The notes: generated from the letters alone by a model not told the origin. A stretch of DNA of 64,000 nt from Oceanicoccus sp. KOV_DT_Chl (GCF_900120175.1 NZ_FQLF01000002.1:372001-436000); one strand, 5' to 3'. Numbered from the stretch's first letter, positions 1 through 10,285 are shown. Program-made: numbers and translations.

Positions 1-300
1 ACCCAGTCCATCATCATTATCGTTGGCACGCATCACCATGGCGAGCGCATTCCATCGAATCAATGAACGAATACGGCGCTCCATAAATAAATCACCAGGC
101 ATACGACGTTCATCCGTAGGCTTGATGGTATTGCGAAAGGGAGTAGTGATTGCAGAGGGAACCTGGCTACCGGACTGAGCTACCTCCTCCGCCATGGTCT
201 TTAACAAGAATGTTGCCCGCTCGGGACCACCATCCTGACCAAGCACATCGGAAAGTGCTTCCAACCATTCTGCTGTTTCGATTGGATCATTGTCTTGCAT
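1..300 (-). CDS. aceE: Pyruvate dehydrogenase E1 component, N-terminal part (cut by window edge)
   Basis: Translating the reverse complement from the ATG at 298-300 gives about 100 residues with no stop. They match the N-terminus of the homodimeric pyruvate dehydrogenase E1 family: an ETAEWLEAL segment, GPERATFLL, then PGDLFMERRIRSLIRWNALA. The enzyme is the thiamine-diphosphate decarboxylase that feeds acetyl groups to AceF in the pyruvate dehydrogenase complex in the cytoplasm. A GGGGAG ribosome site lies six bases before the ATG, which supports this start. Only the amino-terminal tenth is inside the window; the rest, and probably aceF, lies to the left. The 282 bases upstream (301-582) hold its promoter region, where I see no clear sigma-70 boxes. 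Confidence 0.85.
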   Translation of the reverse strand, partial: MQDNDPIETAEWLEALSDVLGQDGGPERATFLLKTMAEEVAQSGSQVPSAITTPFRNTIKPTDERRMPGDLFMERRIRSLIRWNALAMVMRANDNDDGLG

Positions 301-582
301 AAAACTCCCCTAAAATACATGTATAAGCCAATGCCGTGCGGCTGCAGACACCGGGCTACGAATAAAGATAGAACACCGGATTAATCAACAGCGTTAGCCA
401 AAAACCACTATTTCATTACCGGAGACAGGATTTTTGAACAGCCAAACTACCTGCACGACGTAAAAACCGGCACATCGTAGCACATTTTTTAAATAAATAC
501 TGGGAATAACTCAAGAAAATATAGCTCTATCTCACTGTATTTAATGGATAAATCTCTAAAATCGGGCCAAAAATGCCACTCA

Positions 583-1734
583 TTAATCTGACAACAACAC
601 AAATTTGACCCGGTTATTTTTCAGCGCAACAGCATTCCAGTCCCCGCTGGTATTACCTCTTAAATCATCAGGGTAGGGAAATAGAGGGTTTGAGGCACCG
701 AACGGAAGCATTTCGAGACGGATATCTTTGGTTATCGCGGCTAGATCCTGAACATACTCCGAAAACTCATCACTTTGCTCAATGGATGCCGCCAATGCTT
801 GCGCTGTAGACAAACCTATCACATCGCACTCTAGTAACGGTAGGTCTGCGGCCGGCAACATAAACACCTCGGAGCCATCACCTAAGGCCAATAGCGACAA
901 ACAGAAATCCCCCACATAACCCTCCATTCGAATCACACCTTTAAAACCTGCCACCTGCAAGCGCTCAACCACGCCTTTGAGCAACACCAAGCGATCTCCC
1001 GCCAATGGCAACTCGCCATAATCATACCCTGGCTGCTGATTAAGCAACCACTCGATCGACTCAACAAAATACCCCTGTTGCCGCTCAAACTGCTGTATTT
1101 CTTGCTGCTGTTCAAAATAAAGATTTAACAACCAAAGAATAGGCATTAACCAAATAACAACTACCAACCACTGACGCACAGAGCCCCAAAAAGAAGTCCC
1201 AACAACCATCGGCTCGGGCTCTACGTCGACTGCTTGCGGAGCCGCTAACGGCCTGTCGAATGATTGGGTCACTATGGGAATGCCACCCGTGAGCGCCATT
1301 GGGTCTATCGGCAAATTCTGATCGACAAGATTTAACTCATTCTGGCTTATCTCCTGATTAGCGGCGCCTGCATCGCTATTAACCCTATCCAATACCGCCA
1401 GTAAATCCTGATCTTTGGCTGGCTTGGCCAAGATATCAATAGCGCCTAGCGCTTTAGCCTGCCCCAAATAAATATCACCCTGCTTAGTGGTATGCATCAC
1501 GATGGGAATGTTAGCCGTGACAGGATTAGATTTGATAGCTTTTACTGCACTAAAACCATCCATACCCGGCATCATATGATCCATAAAAATTACATCGGGC
1601 TGATGTTGCTGCAGATAGTCCAGCGCCTCCTGTCCAGATTCAACCATTGCCACTTCAATGCGATGCTTATCCAGCATTTTACGTAGCATAAAACGTGCAG
1701 TTTTAGAATCGTCAACAATTAAAGCCAGTTGCAC
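583..1734 (-). CDS. Response regulator receiver domain fused to a membrane-anchored C-terminal domain
   Basis: The protein has 383 residues. Residues 1-118 form a canonical receiver domain: acidic pair D8-D9 (VDDSK), phospho-acceptor D52 (FMDHMMPG), T82/T83, and lysine K104 in LAKPA. A linker of about 70 residues leads to one hydrophobic segment at about 187-207 (WLVVVIWLMPILWLLNLYF). A glutamine/glutamate-rich stretch follows, then about 170 residues I do not recognise. There is no DNA-binding or GGDEF output domain. The receiver must be cytoplasmic, so the C-terminal domain would be periplasmic if the single helix spans the membrane. This is an unusual layout for a response regulator. No sensor kinase gene is adjacent. 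The function is unknown beyond two-component signalling. Confidence 0.8.
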   Translation of the reverse strand: MQLALIVDDSKTARFMLRKMLDKHRIEVAMVESGQEALDYLQQHQPDVIFMDHMMPGMDGFSAVKAIKSNPVTANIPIVMHTTKQGDIYLGQAKALGAIDILAKPAKDQDLLAVLDRVNSDAGAANQEISQNELNLVDQNLPIDPMALTGGIPIVTQSFDRPLAAPQAVDVEPEPMVVGTSFWGSVRQWLVVVIWLMPILWLLNLYFEQQQEIQQFERQQGYFVESIEWLLNQQPGYDYGELPLAGDRLVLLKGVVERLQVAGFKGVIRMEGYVGDFCLSLLALGDGSEVFMLPAADLPLLECDVIGLSTAQALAASIEQSDEFSEYVQDLAAITKDIRLEMLPFGASNPLFPYPDDLRGNTSGDWNAVALKNNRVKFVLLSD

Positions 1735-1891
1735 AGTGTAGTATTCCCATAAAGTTATCAGCCGCAGCTACTACCAGACCCCCGTACCTTTCACTGATTT
1801 ATTAGCGAGCAGCGGCAGTCCGAACCTCTTCATAGGATAGCTGGAATAACATAATTTTCACTATTCCAGCACGGATATGAGCGATAAAGTT

Positions 1892-4750
1892 TTATTGAAA
1901 GGAATAACTGGGTAACGACTCTTTAAACGCTTCAACATCGACAACGGGCTGACCAGAAACCTCTCCCGCCTCCACAAACTGACCTTCAGAGAAAATGACC
2001 ATCCTGCGAGGGTTTTCAATGACATCATTTACAAAATAATCACGCCACTGCTGAAAGGTCAGACTTTTCATCGCGGCAATTAATTGCGCTCGAAAATCAA
2101 ATTGTTCATAATTTTGGCTAATATCACGCCAATACAACTCAGACTGATCTAATAAATTTTGTGGCGCTTCTGATAAGCGCGACAATACTGCTTTGCGCTG
2201 AGTTTCAAACTCGGCAACAGTTACACCCTCTAATGTCTGTAGACGATCCTTTAAAAATCGGTCGATCGCTCCCTGCAATTGAACCGGCCCCGCCACCGGC
2301 GACTGTACCAGGAAAAAAATTCCAGGCACATCGATTTGCGGATAGGCACCTGAGCTAACAATATATCCAAGCTGCTGCTCTGTTCTTAGCTTGGTATAAA
2401 AGTCTGCCCGCAGAACTTGGGCAGATACGCCCATGGCCGCACGACTCAGCTTATCGGTAGATGCTGACTGTATGTAGAGCGCATAAGAAGAATCCGCGTA
2501 ATCACTTTCGAGTTTTCGAGAAAATTTTTGTTCAGCTAACTGCGCTATCAACACCGGTGGAGCTGCTATATTTTTATCCAGTAACGCTATTGCTACTTGC
2601 TTCGCATATTGCTCAGCTTGAGCCTGCTGATAATTTCCGTGAACCAACATATCAATTTGGCCTTTTGAAAATAGCCGCTGTTGGAAAGCCTTAATATCCT
2701 CAAGAGTGATATTACGGTATACATCCAGCTGCTGCTCAGCTGTCCATGTTTGGTGATAAAGTAACTCTGGCAACGCAGCCATCACTAAATGATAAGGCTG
2801 TAGTTTATTTCTGTTCTCTAACGACCGGACGTGTTCGCGCTTTATATTTGCAAAGCGCTCAGCATCAAACTGCGGCTGGGACAAAACCTGCAAAACTTTT
2901 TTCAGCAATAAAGGCTGTTTATCACTAAAGCCATTAACTTTAATCGATAGTCCCCGCATATGCGGCTGTAATGAATAATTTAATCCAGCCAAAGTAGCTG
3001 CATAGGAAAATTCATTTAACTCATCTGCCAACACGTCAACCAGTAAAGTCAAAGCGACTTTGTGCTCAATCGTATCAGCCGCAAACGGAGAACGATAACT
3101 GACAAAAACGCTACCTTTTGGTGTATTAAATTGCCGATCTTGCCGATACCACAAGCTTACACCCTCTACCGTCGAGAGCTTACGAGGAATATCACTTTGA
3201 GAATCCCCAGTTACTATCTCCAAACGTTCTGCAATAAAAGCATTTTTCTCAGGCAGAGTAATAGCTTGATTAATTCCAACAGCTGACCAGCGCTGCAACC
3301 TTTTGTTATCGACCTTAGCCACACTGTAATCTGTTTGATAGAAATAACTGGTTCGGTCAACCTTTGCCGAGGGAGCAGTGAAGGTGATAACGGCATTTTC
3401 CGGCGTCAAATAACTTATAAAACGCTCCACCAGCAACGCGTTGTAGCTCTTCATCAAATAATCACCCCGCAGTACATCTTCAAGCGGGTAGTAATGCATA
3501 TTAGAGGCCAACGAAACCGCATAATGTGCCGATGCCTGTTTTTCCTGATAACGAAAATGCTGTTCAGCAATGGCTTTTTGCTCGGCAAACAACCACGCCT
3601 TATTAGGCGAATTTTTAATACGATTAATCGCCTGGAATACCGCTTCAATCACTTTATCGCGATCTTTCGCCCCTGAATCAGTCAACTTTATTGAAATATT
3701 AAAGCTGCCACCACCACGATACTTTATGCCTTGACCAGCACTAAGTCCTTCAGCCCACCCCTGCTGCTTTAAATAAGACAATAAGCTGCCCTTACCCTCA
3801 TGCCCCAAGATATTACCCAGATAATGTAACGGCTTTTCAGCATAAAAGGCCGACGTATCTTCGGTAAGAAATGCCAGTGACAACGTACGCATCGACTTTT
3901 CAGGTTTAACTTCAATCAATAACGGTAGACGCTGCGACTCTATTAGCGGCGCTGAAATATCGGCAATGTTAGTCTTATTATTTTTAATTGCTGAAAACCG
4001 GCTGCGGGCCATTTGTTCTAACTGATCGAGCGACTCACTACCAATCAGGACCAAAGTCATTAAATTCGAAGAGTAATACTGCTGATAAAAATCCAACAGC
4101 TGCGCCCTTAAACTGGCCTGAGTTTCTTCATTGACAGTCAAGGTCTCCAAATTACCCACACTTAATTTTGCAAAAGGATGCTGAGGGTTGATTACTTGCT
4201 TAAATACATCTATCCCTCTGCGCTGCTCATCTTTAATTTTCGACGTATACTCAGAATGCACAGCATTTTTTTCGCGCTCTACATATGCTTCATCGAACAA
4301 GGGAGCAATGAAAAACTGTGCAAACCGATCCAAGCCCTGCTCAAAATACTCCGGGGAAATATCGAAAAAATAATTGGTATGCTCAAAGGAAGTATAGGCG
4401 TTATGGCTGCCACCATGTGCACTGATGTATTGCTGATAATCACCTGCTTGAGGATATTTTTCGGTACCCAGGAACAGCATATGCTCCAAAAAATGCGCCA
4501 AGCCCTGAGCATCTATTGGATCCTGCTGACTTCCCACATGCACATCCAGCGAGGCAGCCGACTTTTCAACATTCACATCTGAAACTATCAGCACCTTTAA
4601 TTGATTTGGCAACTCTATATATCTATATTCCCTGGTATCATTATCACTTTTAATAATCTGCTGCGCAGAGTTATCTAAGGGGAGAACACCACAAGCGGCC
4701 GCCAGGAAAAATGAAAATAATAAACACCAACCAAACCAACGTTTAGCCAT
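1892..4750 (-). CDS. M16 family zinc metalloprotease, pitrilysin/insulinase-like lipoprotein
   Basis: The restarted protein has 952 residues, close to E. coli pitrilysin (protease III). The inverted zinc motif HFLEH is at residues 86-90, and the distal glutamate is in NAVHSEYT at about 167. This spacing equals that of pitrilysin. The N-terminus has a hydrophobic stretch ending in LAAAC, a lipobox with Cys20, so the enzyme is probably lipid-anchored, whereas E. coli Ptr is soluble in the periplasm. The expected role is degradation of small peptides in the envelope. I prefer the ATG at 4750 over an in-frame TTG at 4759. An AGG ribosome site lies nine bases before the ATG but only one base from the TTG. 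No operon partner is evident. Confidence 0.9.
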   Translation of the reverse strand: MAKRWFGWCLLFSFFLAAACGVLPLDNSAQQIIKSDNDTREYRYIELPNQLKVLIVSDVNVEKSAASLDVHVGSQQDPIDAQGLAHFLEHMLFLGTEKYPQAGDYQQYISAHGGSHNAYTSFEHTNYFFDISPEYFEQGLDRFAQFFIAPLFDEAYVEREKNAVHSEYTSKIKDEQRRGIDVFKQVINPQHPFAKLSVGNLETLTVNEETQASLRAQLLDFYQQYYSSNLMTLVLIGSESLDQLEQMARSRFSAIKNNKTNIADISAPLIESQRLPLLIEVKPEKSMRTLSLAFLTEDTSAFYAEKPLHYLGNILGHEGKGSLLSYLKQQGWAEGLSAGQGIKYRGGGSFNISIKLTDSGAKDRDKVIEAVFQAINRIKNSPNKAWLFAEQKAIAEQHFRYQEKQASAHYAVSLASNMHYYPLEDVLRGDYLMKSYNALLVERFISYLTPENAVITFTAPSAKVDRTSYFYQTDYSVAKVDNKRLQRWSAVGINQAITLPEKNAFIAERLEIVTGDSQSDIPRKLSTVEGVSLWYRQDRQFNTPKGSVFVSYRSPFAADTIEHKVALTLLVDVLADELNEFSYAATLAGLNYSLQPHMRGLSIKVNGFSDKQPLLLKKVLQVLSQPQFDAERFANIKREHVRSLENRNKLQPYHLVMAALPELLYHQTWTAEQQLDVYRNITLEDIKAFQQRLFSKGQIDMLVHGNYQQAQAEQYAKQVAIALLDKNIAAPPVLIAQLAEQKFSRKLESDYADSSYALYIQSASTDKLSRAAMGVSAQVLRADFYTKLRTEQQLGYIVSSGAYPQIDVPGIFFLVQSPVAGPVQLQGAIDRFLKDRLQTLEGVTVAEFETQRKAVLSRLSEAPQNLLDQSELYWRDISQNYEQFDFRAQLIAAMKSLTFQQWRDYFVNDVIENPRRMVIFSEGQFVEAGEVSGQPVVDVEAFKESLPSYSFQ

Positions 4751-4809
4751 AATAAACAACCTGTAAAATTAAACTGCGGACTTAAAGTAGAGAAATAGAG
4801 CAAACATCG

Positions 4810-5875
4810 CTATGTATGGATATTTAATGGCTCGGATTTTGGCCACGCATTCAACACAGCCTTGATTAAGGTGGCTAAAGGAATTGCAAAAAACACCCCC
4901 ACAGCCCCCAGAACCCACCAAAAACCAGCACAGCAAGAATAATGGCTACCGGATGTAAATTTACCGCTTCAGAAAATAATAGCGGCACCAATACGTTACC
5001 ATCCAATGCCTGAATCACAGAATAGACAATAAATAAGGTCAAAAAATCCGCCCCCCAGCCCCACTGAAAGTAACCAATTAATAAAACCGGCAAGGTAACC
5101 ACTGCCGCGCCAATATAAGGAATCACTACAGACAAGCCTACTAGCAAGCCGAGTAGCGCCGCATAATTTAACCCCAGCGCTACAAAGGACAAATAACTAA
5201 CTGAGCCAACAATAAGAATTTCAATCGCCTTACCCCTGACATAATTGGCTACCTGCTCATTCATTTCCTGCCATATTTTACTCAGCATAGGGCGTTCAGC
5301 AGGCAAAAAAGACTTTAGCCATAACAGCAATATCTGCTTATCCTTAAGAAAAAAGAACACCAAAATGGGAACTAGCACCAGGTAAATTAACAACCCGAAG
5401 ACATTAAGAAGATTTGCTATAGAAAAGGATACTAGCAGCTGCCCTAACTGCCCCAATTCAGCACGTGCCAGCTTCATCCACTCTTGAATTTGAGCCTCAG
5501 AAAAAATATCAGGATACCGCTCTGTCAACACTAGCAATAGCTGCTGCCACTGCAACAACATACGCGGCAGCTCATTAAACAAGTTAGTCATCTGGTTCCA
5601 CGCCAAGGGCAAAACCACAAACAAAATGACGAAAAAACTCCCCACAAAAATCAAGAATGCAATACTGACAGCCATCCACTGCGGCACATTTCGCGCTATT
5701 AGTTGCGCAATTAAACCCTGCATCAAAAAAGCCAAAATAATACTGGTAATAACCGGAGCCAACACCCCCCCATCGTCATCAACAGCACTAAACTGGCCAC
5801 AATTAACAACAGCAGAATAATGGATTCCTCTTCAGCAAATATCTGGTCTAACCACTTTTTGATAACTTTAAACAT
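4810..5875 (-). CDS. AI-2E family (PerM-type) permease, two frameshifts as sequenced
   Basis: The longest uninterrupted frame (4875-5765) encodes the middle of an AI-2E/PerM permease with several membrane helices. Both ends continue in other frames. At the 5' end the ATG at 5875 (GCGGAA ribosome site) starts MFKVIKKWLDQIF and a first helix, then the frame is lost at a C7 run (5765-5771). At the 3' end one missing base at the C5 run 4896-4900 diverts the family's typical ending; restored, it reads GLWGVFFAIPLATLIKAVL and stops at 4810. Adding one base at each run gives 355 residues, a normal family length. Family members are inner-membrane exporters or permeases with poorly defined substrates. 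The TusA-like gene lies 10 bases upstream. I read the two breaks as likely sequence error, not a real pseudogene. Confidence 0.75.
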
Positions 5876-5885
5876 AAAAATTCCG

Positions 5886-6152
5886 CTAATTAGCTGAGCC
5901 GGAACGGCAACAACTGTAAAAATTATTTTTCTGTAGCAAATAACGATAGATACCATTATCGAGCTGCCGATCCAGCAACAGATGACCACTTTGTTCGGCA
6001 AACACCTGAAAATCTCGCCACGAACCCTGATCAGTTGCGCTCACCTGCAACTGTTCCCCGCTATTCATTCGATTCAGCGCTTGCTTGGCTTTTAATAAGG
6101 GCATTGGACAGCTTAAACCACAGGTATCGAGCTGATGGATAGTTGCAACCAT
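5886..6152 (-). CDS. TusA-family sulfur-carrier protein
   Basis: The protein has 88 residues with the TusA/SirA/YeeD fold signature: LDTCGLSCPMPLLKAKQAL near the N-terminus, where the first Cys of the CPxP motif would carry a persulfide. TusA-like proteins pass sulfur in tRNA thiolation or molybdenum-cofactor related pathways. This member is one of several paralogous groups, so it need not be TusA itself. From memory, a similar nadA-bepA-TusA-like order occurs in Pseudomonas, where the TusA-like protein has been linked to molybdoenzyme function. The gene is followed within 10 bases by the permease gene, so the two are probably cotranscribed. No strong ribosome site is visible before the ATG. 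Confidence 0.82.
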   Translation of the reverse strand: MVATIHQLDTCGLSCPMPLLKAKQALNRMNSGEQLQVSATDQGSWRDFQVFAEQSGHLLLDRQLDNGIYRYLLQKNNFYSCCRSGSAN

Positions 6153-6380
6153 GGTTAGTTAATTTCTGAGACCGTATTTACATTATAAGGTTCGCATTAT
6201 ATCCCCAGCCAAGCCTATACCCAAGATTTTAGTGACAAACAAACCGGATGGAATTTTTTTCGGGTTACTGCATCCAATACTTTTTGAAAGCCTCATAACC
6301 CCCCCGGGGTCGATAGCATAAAGTGACATAAACAGGTAAAGTTTGAACAAATCGTCAGCTATCTTACTGATTATTACACC

Positions 6381-7865
6381 ATGCAATCTAAAGCAGAGCC
6401 TCGATCATTGAATATTTTTACAAAAACAAAACAGCTGGCTCTTTTTTTAACATTGGCCTCCGCCATACCCGCTCTGTCACAAACCCAGCCCGAAATAGAG
6501 CTTCCTGACCTTGGCGACTCTAGCTCTGGCACTATTTCACTGGCTCAGGAATACCAGCTCGGCAGGATTTGGCTAAAATCTTTTCGCAGCCGGGTGGATA
6601 TCGTCTCAGACCCACTGCTGCAGGATTACGTCGAGGAATTCACCTACAAACTCGCTACCTATAGCGAGCTTGATGACCGCAGGCTAGACCTAATTGTCGT
6701 TAACAACCGTACTATCAATGCTTTTGCTGTACCCGGGGGGGTGATTGGCATCCATAGCGGGCTCATTCTTCAAGCGGAAACAGAAGCACAATTTGCATCC
6801 GTTATGTCACACGAATTAGCCCACCTCAGCCAACGCCATTTTGCCCGCGGCGTAGAAGCGCAAAAACGTAACGCTATACCGAACATGGCCGGACTACTAG
6901 CCGGTATCATTCTCGCGGCAACAGCCGGGGGCGACTCCGGCATGGCAGCCATCGCAGCCACCCAAGCGGCTAGCCTGCAAAATCAACTCCGCTATAGCCG
7001 ACTGAATGAACAAGAAGCCGACCGTGCCGGCATGCAAACTATGGCACGGGCAAACATGGACCCAAATGGTGCCGCCGCCATGTTTGAAGTTATGCAACGC
7101 ACATATCGCTACGCCAGCAATCGACCACCAGAATTCTTGCTTACCCACCCGATAACAGAAAGCAGAATAAGTGATGCACGCAATAGAGCCAGACAATACC
7201 CAAAAAAAATGTACAGCGACAATCCCATCTACCACCTTATGCAAGCACGGGTTGCGTTGAGCTTTATTACCAACCCCAAAGAAGCCGTAAAACAGTTTCG
7301 TAGTAAACTTGCCGACAGTCGTTATCACCCTGATGCCAATCAATATGGACTGGTGCTGGCACTGACTGCAAATGGAGAATTTGAGGAAGCCCAACAGCGA
7401 TTAAATCTGCTGCTAAAAACCGCCCCCCATGAAATTAGTTATGTAGTTGCGCAAGCAGAGCTCGATATGGCAGCAGGCAAACTACAAGAAGCAATCTCGA
7501 TACTGTCTGAAAATCTGGACCTCACTCCCGGCAATCACCCGCTAACCATGACCATGGCTAAAGCGTTACTAGCAGCCAATCAAGCACATAAAGCGGAAGC
7601 ATTGCTGCTGACACATTCCAGACGTAAACCTAATGACCCATCAGTATGGTATTTATTAGCAGAGACTCACGGCTTAGCTGGAAATATTGTTGGTGTACAT
7701 CGGGCTCGGGCCGAATACTTTATTTTAAATGGCGCGCTAGACATGGCGGCCAAACAATTAAACTATGCGCTACCACTGGTTAGCCAGGACAACTTAACCA
7801 CGGCTAAAATCCAGGAGCGCATTATTCAAATCAAGAAGATGGAAGCACAAATGAGGAATCTATAG
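6381..7865 (+). CDS. bepA: Periplasmic M48 metalloprotease/chaperone BepA with TPR domain
   Basis: The protein has 494 residues. A signal peptide ends near ALSQ (residue about 33). The M48 peptidase domain has HELAH at 144-148 (SHELAHLSQRHF) and a third zinc ligand in NEQEADRAGM. The carboxy-terminal half is alpha-helical with tetratricopeptide-type repeats (for example LLAANQAHKAEALLL). This is the architecture of BepA (YfgC), which helps LptD assembly and removes misassembled outer-membrane proteins at the BAM complex. It is convergent with nadA, leaving only 26 bases between the stops. No clear Shine-Dalgarno precedes the ATG, so the exact start is less sure than the identity. Confidence 0.9.
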   Translation: MQSKAEPRSLNIFTKTKQLALFLTLASAIPALSQTQPEIELPDLGDSSSGTISLAQEYQLGRIWLKSFRSRVDIVSDPLLQDYVEEFTYKLATYSELDDRRLDLIVVNNRTINAFAVPGGVIGIHSGLILQAETEAQFASVMSHELAHLSQRHFARGVEAQKRNAIPNMAGLLAGIILAATAGGDSGMAAIAATQAASLQNQLRYSRLNEQEADRAGMQTMARANMDPNGAAAMFEVMQRTYRYASNRPPEFLLTHPITESRISDARNRARQYPKKMYSDNPIYHLMQARVALSFITNPKEAVKQFRSKLADSRYHPDANQYGLVLALTANGEFEEAQQRLNLLLKTAPHEISYVVAQAELDMAAGKLQEAISILSENLDLTPGNHPLTMTMAKALLAANQAHKAEALLLTHSRRKPNDPSVWYLLAETHGLAGNIVGVHRARAEYFILNGALDMAAKQLNYALPLVSQDNLTTAKIQERIIQIKKMEAQMRNL

Positions 7866-7891
7866 GGCGACTTTTCCCGCCCTTCTAGCCT

Positions 7892-8956
7892 CTAATGATT
7901 CTTAACTACCAGTAGAAAATTTAGCATCCGGGTCAGCGGTTTCATCGCCTGCTCACCCAAGGTAACATCGACTAACACTTCATTTGAGCCTTGCTCTAAG
8001 GACTCCAATAAATTATCCAGCGCATTCATCCCCATCCAGGGGCAGCTGGCACAGCTGCGACAAGTCGCACCACTGCCAGCAGTTGGCGCCACAATAAGTT
8101 CCTTATCGGGAACCTGTTGCTGCATCTTATAAAAAATACCCTGATCGGTAGCGACAATAAATTGCTTATTAGGCATAGTCACTGCGGCATTAATAATCTG
8201 TGAAGTAGAGCCCACATGATCGGCCAGTTCAACCACCGATTGTGGTGATTCCGGGTGCACTAAAATCGCAGCATCAGGATAGACCGCTTTTAAATCCAAC
8301 AATGCTTTCGCTTTAAATTCTTCATGAACAATGCAAGCACCATCCCACATCAACACATCGGCACCGGTCTCACGCTGCACGTAACTACCCAAATGTTTAT
8401 CCGGCGCCCACAAAATCTTTTCACCCTGAGCATCCAGATGCTCAACCACCTTCAATGCAATACTGGACGTGACCACCCAATCCGCTCTGGCCTTAACAGC
8501 CGCCGAAGTATTAGCATACACCACCACCGTGCGATCAGGGTGCTGGTCACAGAAGGCCGCGAATTCATCCGCAGGGCAACCAATATCCAGTGAACAAGTC
8601 GCCTCTAGCGTAGGCATCAATACTCTTTTTTCCGGTGATAAAATCTTAGCGGTCTCGCCCATGAACTTAACGCCGGCCACGACCAAGGTCGTGGCCGGAT
8701 TGTCACGCCCAAAACGAGCCATCTCCAAAGAATCCGACACACAGCCACCGGTCTCCTCTGCCAGCTCCTGAATTACTGGATCAGTATAGTAATGCGCTAC
8801 CAATACCGCATTTTCCCGCAGCAACAAGGCTTTAATGCGCTGCTTTAATTCAGCTTGCTGCTGCGGAGAAACCTCGTCATGCGCAGGGATTCGGTTTATA
8901 TAATCACGAACCAACTGCTGATCAGCTGCATCGTGGGACATAATGGCATCTGCCAT
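7892..8956 (-). CDS. nadA: Quinolinate synthase A
   Basis: The protein has 354 residues and matches NadA along its length. It condenses iminoaspartate with dihydroxyacetone phosphate to quinolinate in NAD biosynthesis, using a [4Fe-4S] cluster. Visible family features are [20 protein letters not shown], the cysteine in [10 protein letters not shown], the [10 protein letters not shown] segment and the C-terminal [13 protein letters not shown] cluster region. The ATG at 8956 has an AGGT site ten bases upstream. It is monocistronic as far as can be seen; the gap to rpoS contains the rpoS terminator. Confidence 0.95.
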   Translation of the reverse strand: MADAIMSHDAADQQLVRDYINRIPAHDEVSPQQQAELKQRIKALLLRENAVLVAHYYTDPVIQELAEETGGCVSDSLEMARFGRDNPATTLVVAGVKFMGETAKILSPEKRVLMPTLEATCSLDIGCPADEFAAFCDQHPDRTVVVYANTSAAVKARADWVVTSSIALKVVEHLDAQGEKILWAPDKHLGSYVQRETGADVLMWDGACIVHEEFKAKALLDLKAVYPDAAILVHPESPQSVVELADHVGSTSQIINAAVTMPNKQFIVATDQGIFYKMQQQVPDKELIVAPTAGSGATCRSCASCPWMGMNALDNLLESLEQGSNEVLVDVTLGEQAMKPLTRMLNFLLVVKNH

Positions 8957-9075
8957 AGGGGAATTTACCTCAAATAACGGAACATCAATAATGCGGGGAT
9001 TTTAACAGATATCACGGCCAAAATACTGCCCATTGGCAGCCAAAATTCACTCAAAAGGCAGAAAATAGCAGACAT

Positions 9076-9100
9076 AAAAAAGGCGACCAACGCCGCCTTT
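9076..9100 (-). terminator. Rho-independent terminator of rpoS
   Basis: Read on the minus strand, just after the rpoS stop, AAAGGCG pairs with CGCCTTT around an 8-base loop and is followed by a run of T. It sits between the rpoS stop (9123) and the nadA start region. Confidence 0.75.
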
Positions 9101-9122
9101 AAACAAATTACTCTAGACTAAA

Positions 9123-10140
9123 TCAACTGAAAACAGATTCGCTACTTAAACCCTGCTTTTCCAAAATATCACGCAGGCGCTTCAACGCTTCAACCTGAAT
9201 CTGACGAACTCGCTCGCGGGTTAGACCAATCTCACGCCCCACTTCTTCCAAAGTACTGGTTTCATAGCCCCTGAGGCCGAAACGGCGCGCTACAACCTCG
9301 CACTGCTTTTCACTAAGCTCACCCAACCATTCACCAATACTGGCACGCATATCGTCATCCTGAAGCATCTCAGCAGGATCTGAAACATGAATATCAGGAA
9401 TAGTGTCCAATAAGGATTTTTCGGAATCCGGGCCCAACGGGGTATCAACCGAAGTGACTCGCTCATTCAAACCAAGCATACGCTTGACATCATCAACCGG
9501 CTTATCAAGCAGATCTGCAATTTCTTCTGCTGACGGTTCATGATCTAGCTTTTGAGTCAATTCACGCGCCGCACGCAAATAAACATTTAATTCTTTAACC
9601 ACGTGAATCGGCAACCGAATGGTACGCGTCTGATTCATAATGGCCCGTTCAATGGTCTGACGTATCCACCAGGTAGCGTAAGTAGAAAATCGGAAGCCGC
9701 GCTCAGGATCAAATTTTTCAACCGCACGAATCAGACCTAAATTACCTTCTTCAATTAAATCCAGTAGTGAAAGACCTCGATTCACATAGCGACGTGAAAT
9801 TTTCACCACTAAACGCAAGTTACTTTCGATCATGCGTTTGCGACCCGCTTCTTCACCACGCATAGCCATACGTGCGTAATAAACTTCTTCCTCTGGACTT
9901 AGTAGCGGTGAAAAACCAATTTCATTGAGATAAAGCTGCGTAGCATCAAGTGTTTTTTGAAAACGATCGGCTGTTACTTTTGGCTTTGCCGCCGCGGCCT
10001 TTTTCTTAGCGGGGGATTTTTTCTTTTGCCTTGACCGGCTCACTCTCAGCATCATCAGTCATTGCATCAAAATCAATGTCAGCAGCTAACAGATTATCAA
10101 TCTCAGTCGCTTTTGTCTTTTCTTCAGCATGAACTTCCAT
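9123..10140 (-). CDS. rpoS: Stationary-phase sigma factor RpoS (one-base frameshift near the N-terminus)
   Basis: The main frame (from 10055) contains all sigma-70 regions: 1.2 ([17 protein letters not shown]), 2 ([40 protein letters not shown]), 3, and 4 with the helix-turn-helix [35 protein letters not shown] is characteristic of RpoS. The probable true start is the ATG at 10140, with an AAAGG site eight bases upstream. It begins [18 protein letters not shown] and runs to a T6 run (A6 on the coding strand, 10017-10022), where removing one base joins it to the main frame and gives 338 residues. The start at 10055 has no ribosome site. It lies downstream of nlpD, as in other gammaproteobacteria, where the rpoS promoter is often inside nlpD. 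The extra base is either a sequence error or a genuine rpoS mutation. Confidence 0.92.
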
Positions 10141-10285
10141 AGGTCTAACCTTTATTTTTGTCGGAAGACTCAGTCATCTCTCATTAAAAAGCGATGACAA
10201 CCCAGCATCAACGATTTACTGCTCAATTCCATAATTAGTCTATAGGGATATTTACTTAGCACCTAACGACTAATACTTACCCCAA

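Noticed and set aside
4178-4582. 134-codon open frame on the plus strand
   Set aside because: It lies antisense inside the M16 protease gene at its zinc-site region; composition is that of a shadow frame.
6183-6386. 67-codon minus-strand frame upstream of bepA
   Set aside because: It overlaps the bepA start region, has no ribosome site and matches no family; insufficient support for a gene.
7862-7890. GGGCG/CGCCC hairpin between bepA and nadA
   Set aside because: The stem is only five base pairs with no clear T run on either strand, so I do not call a terminator.
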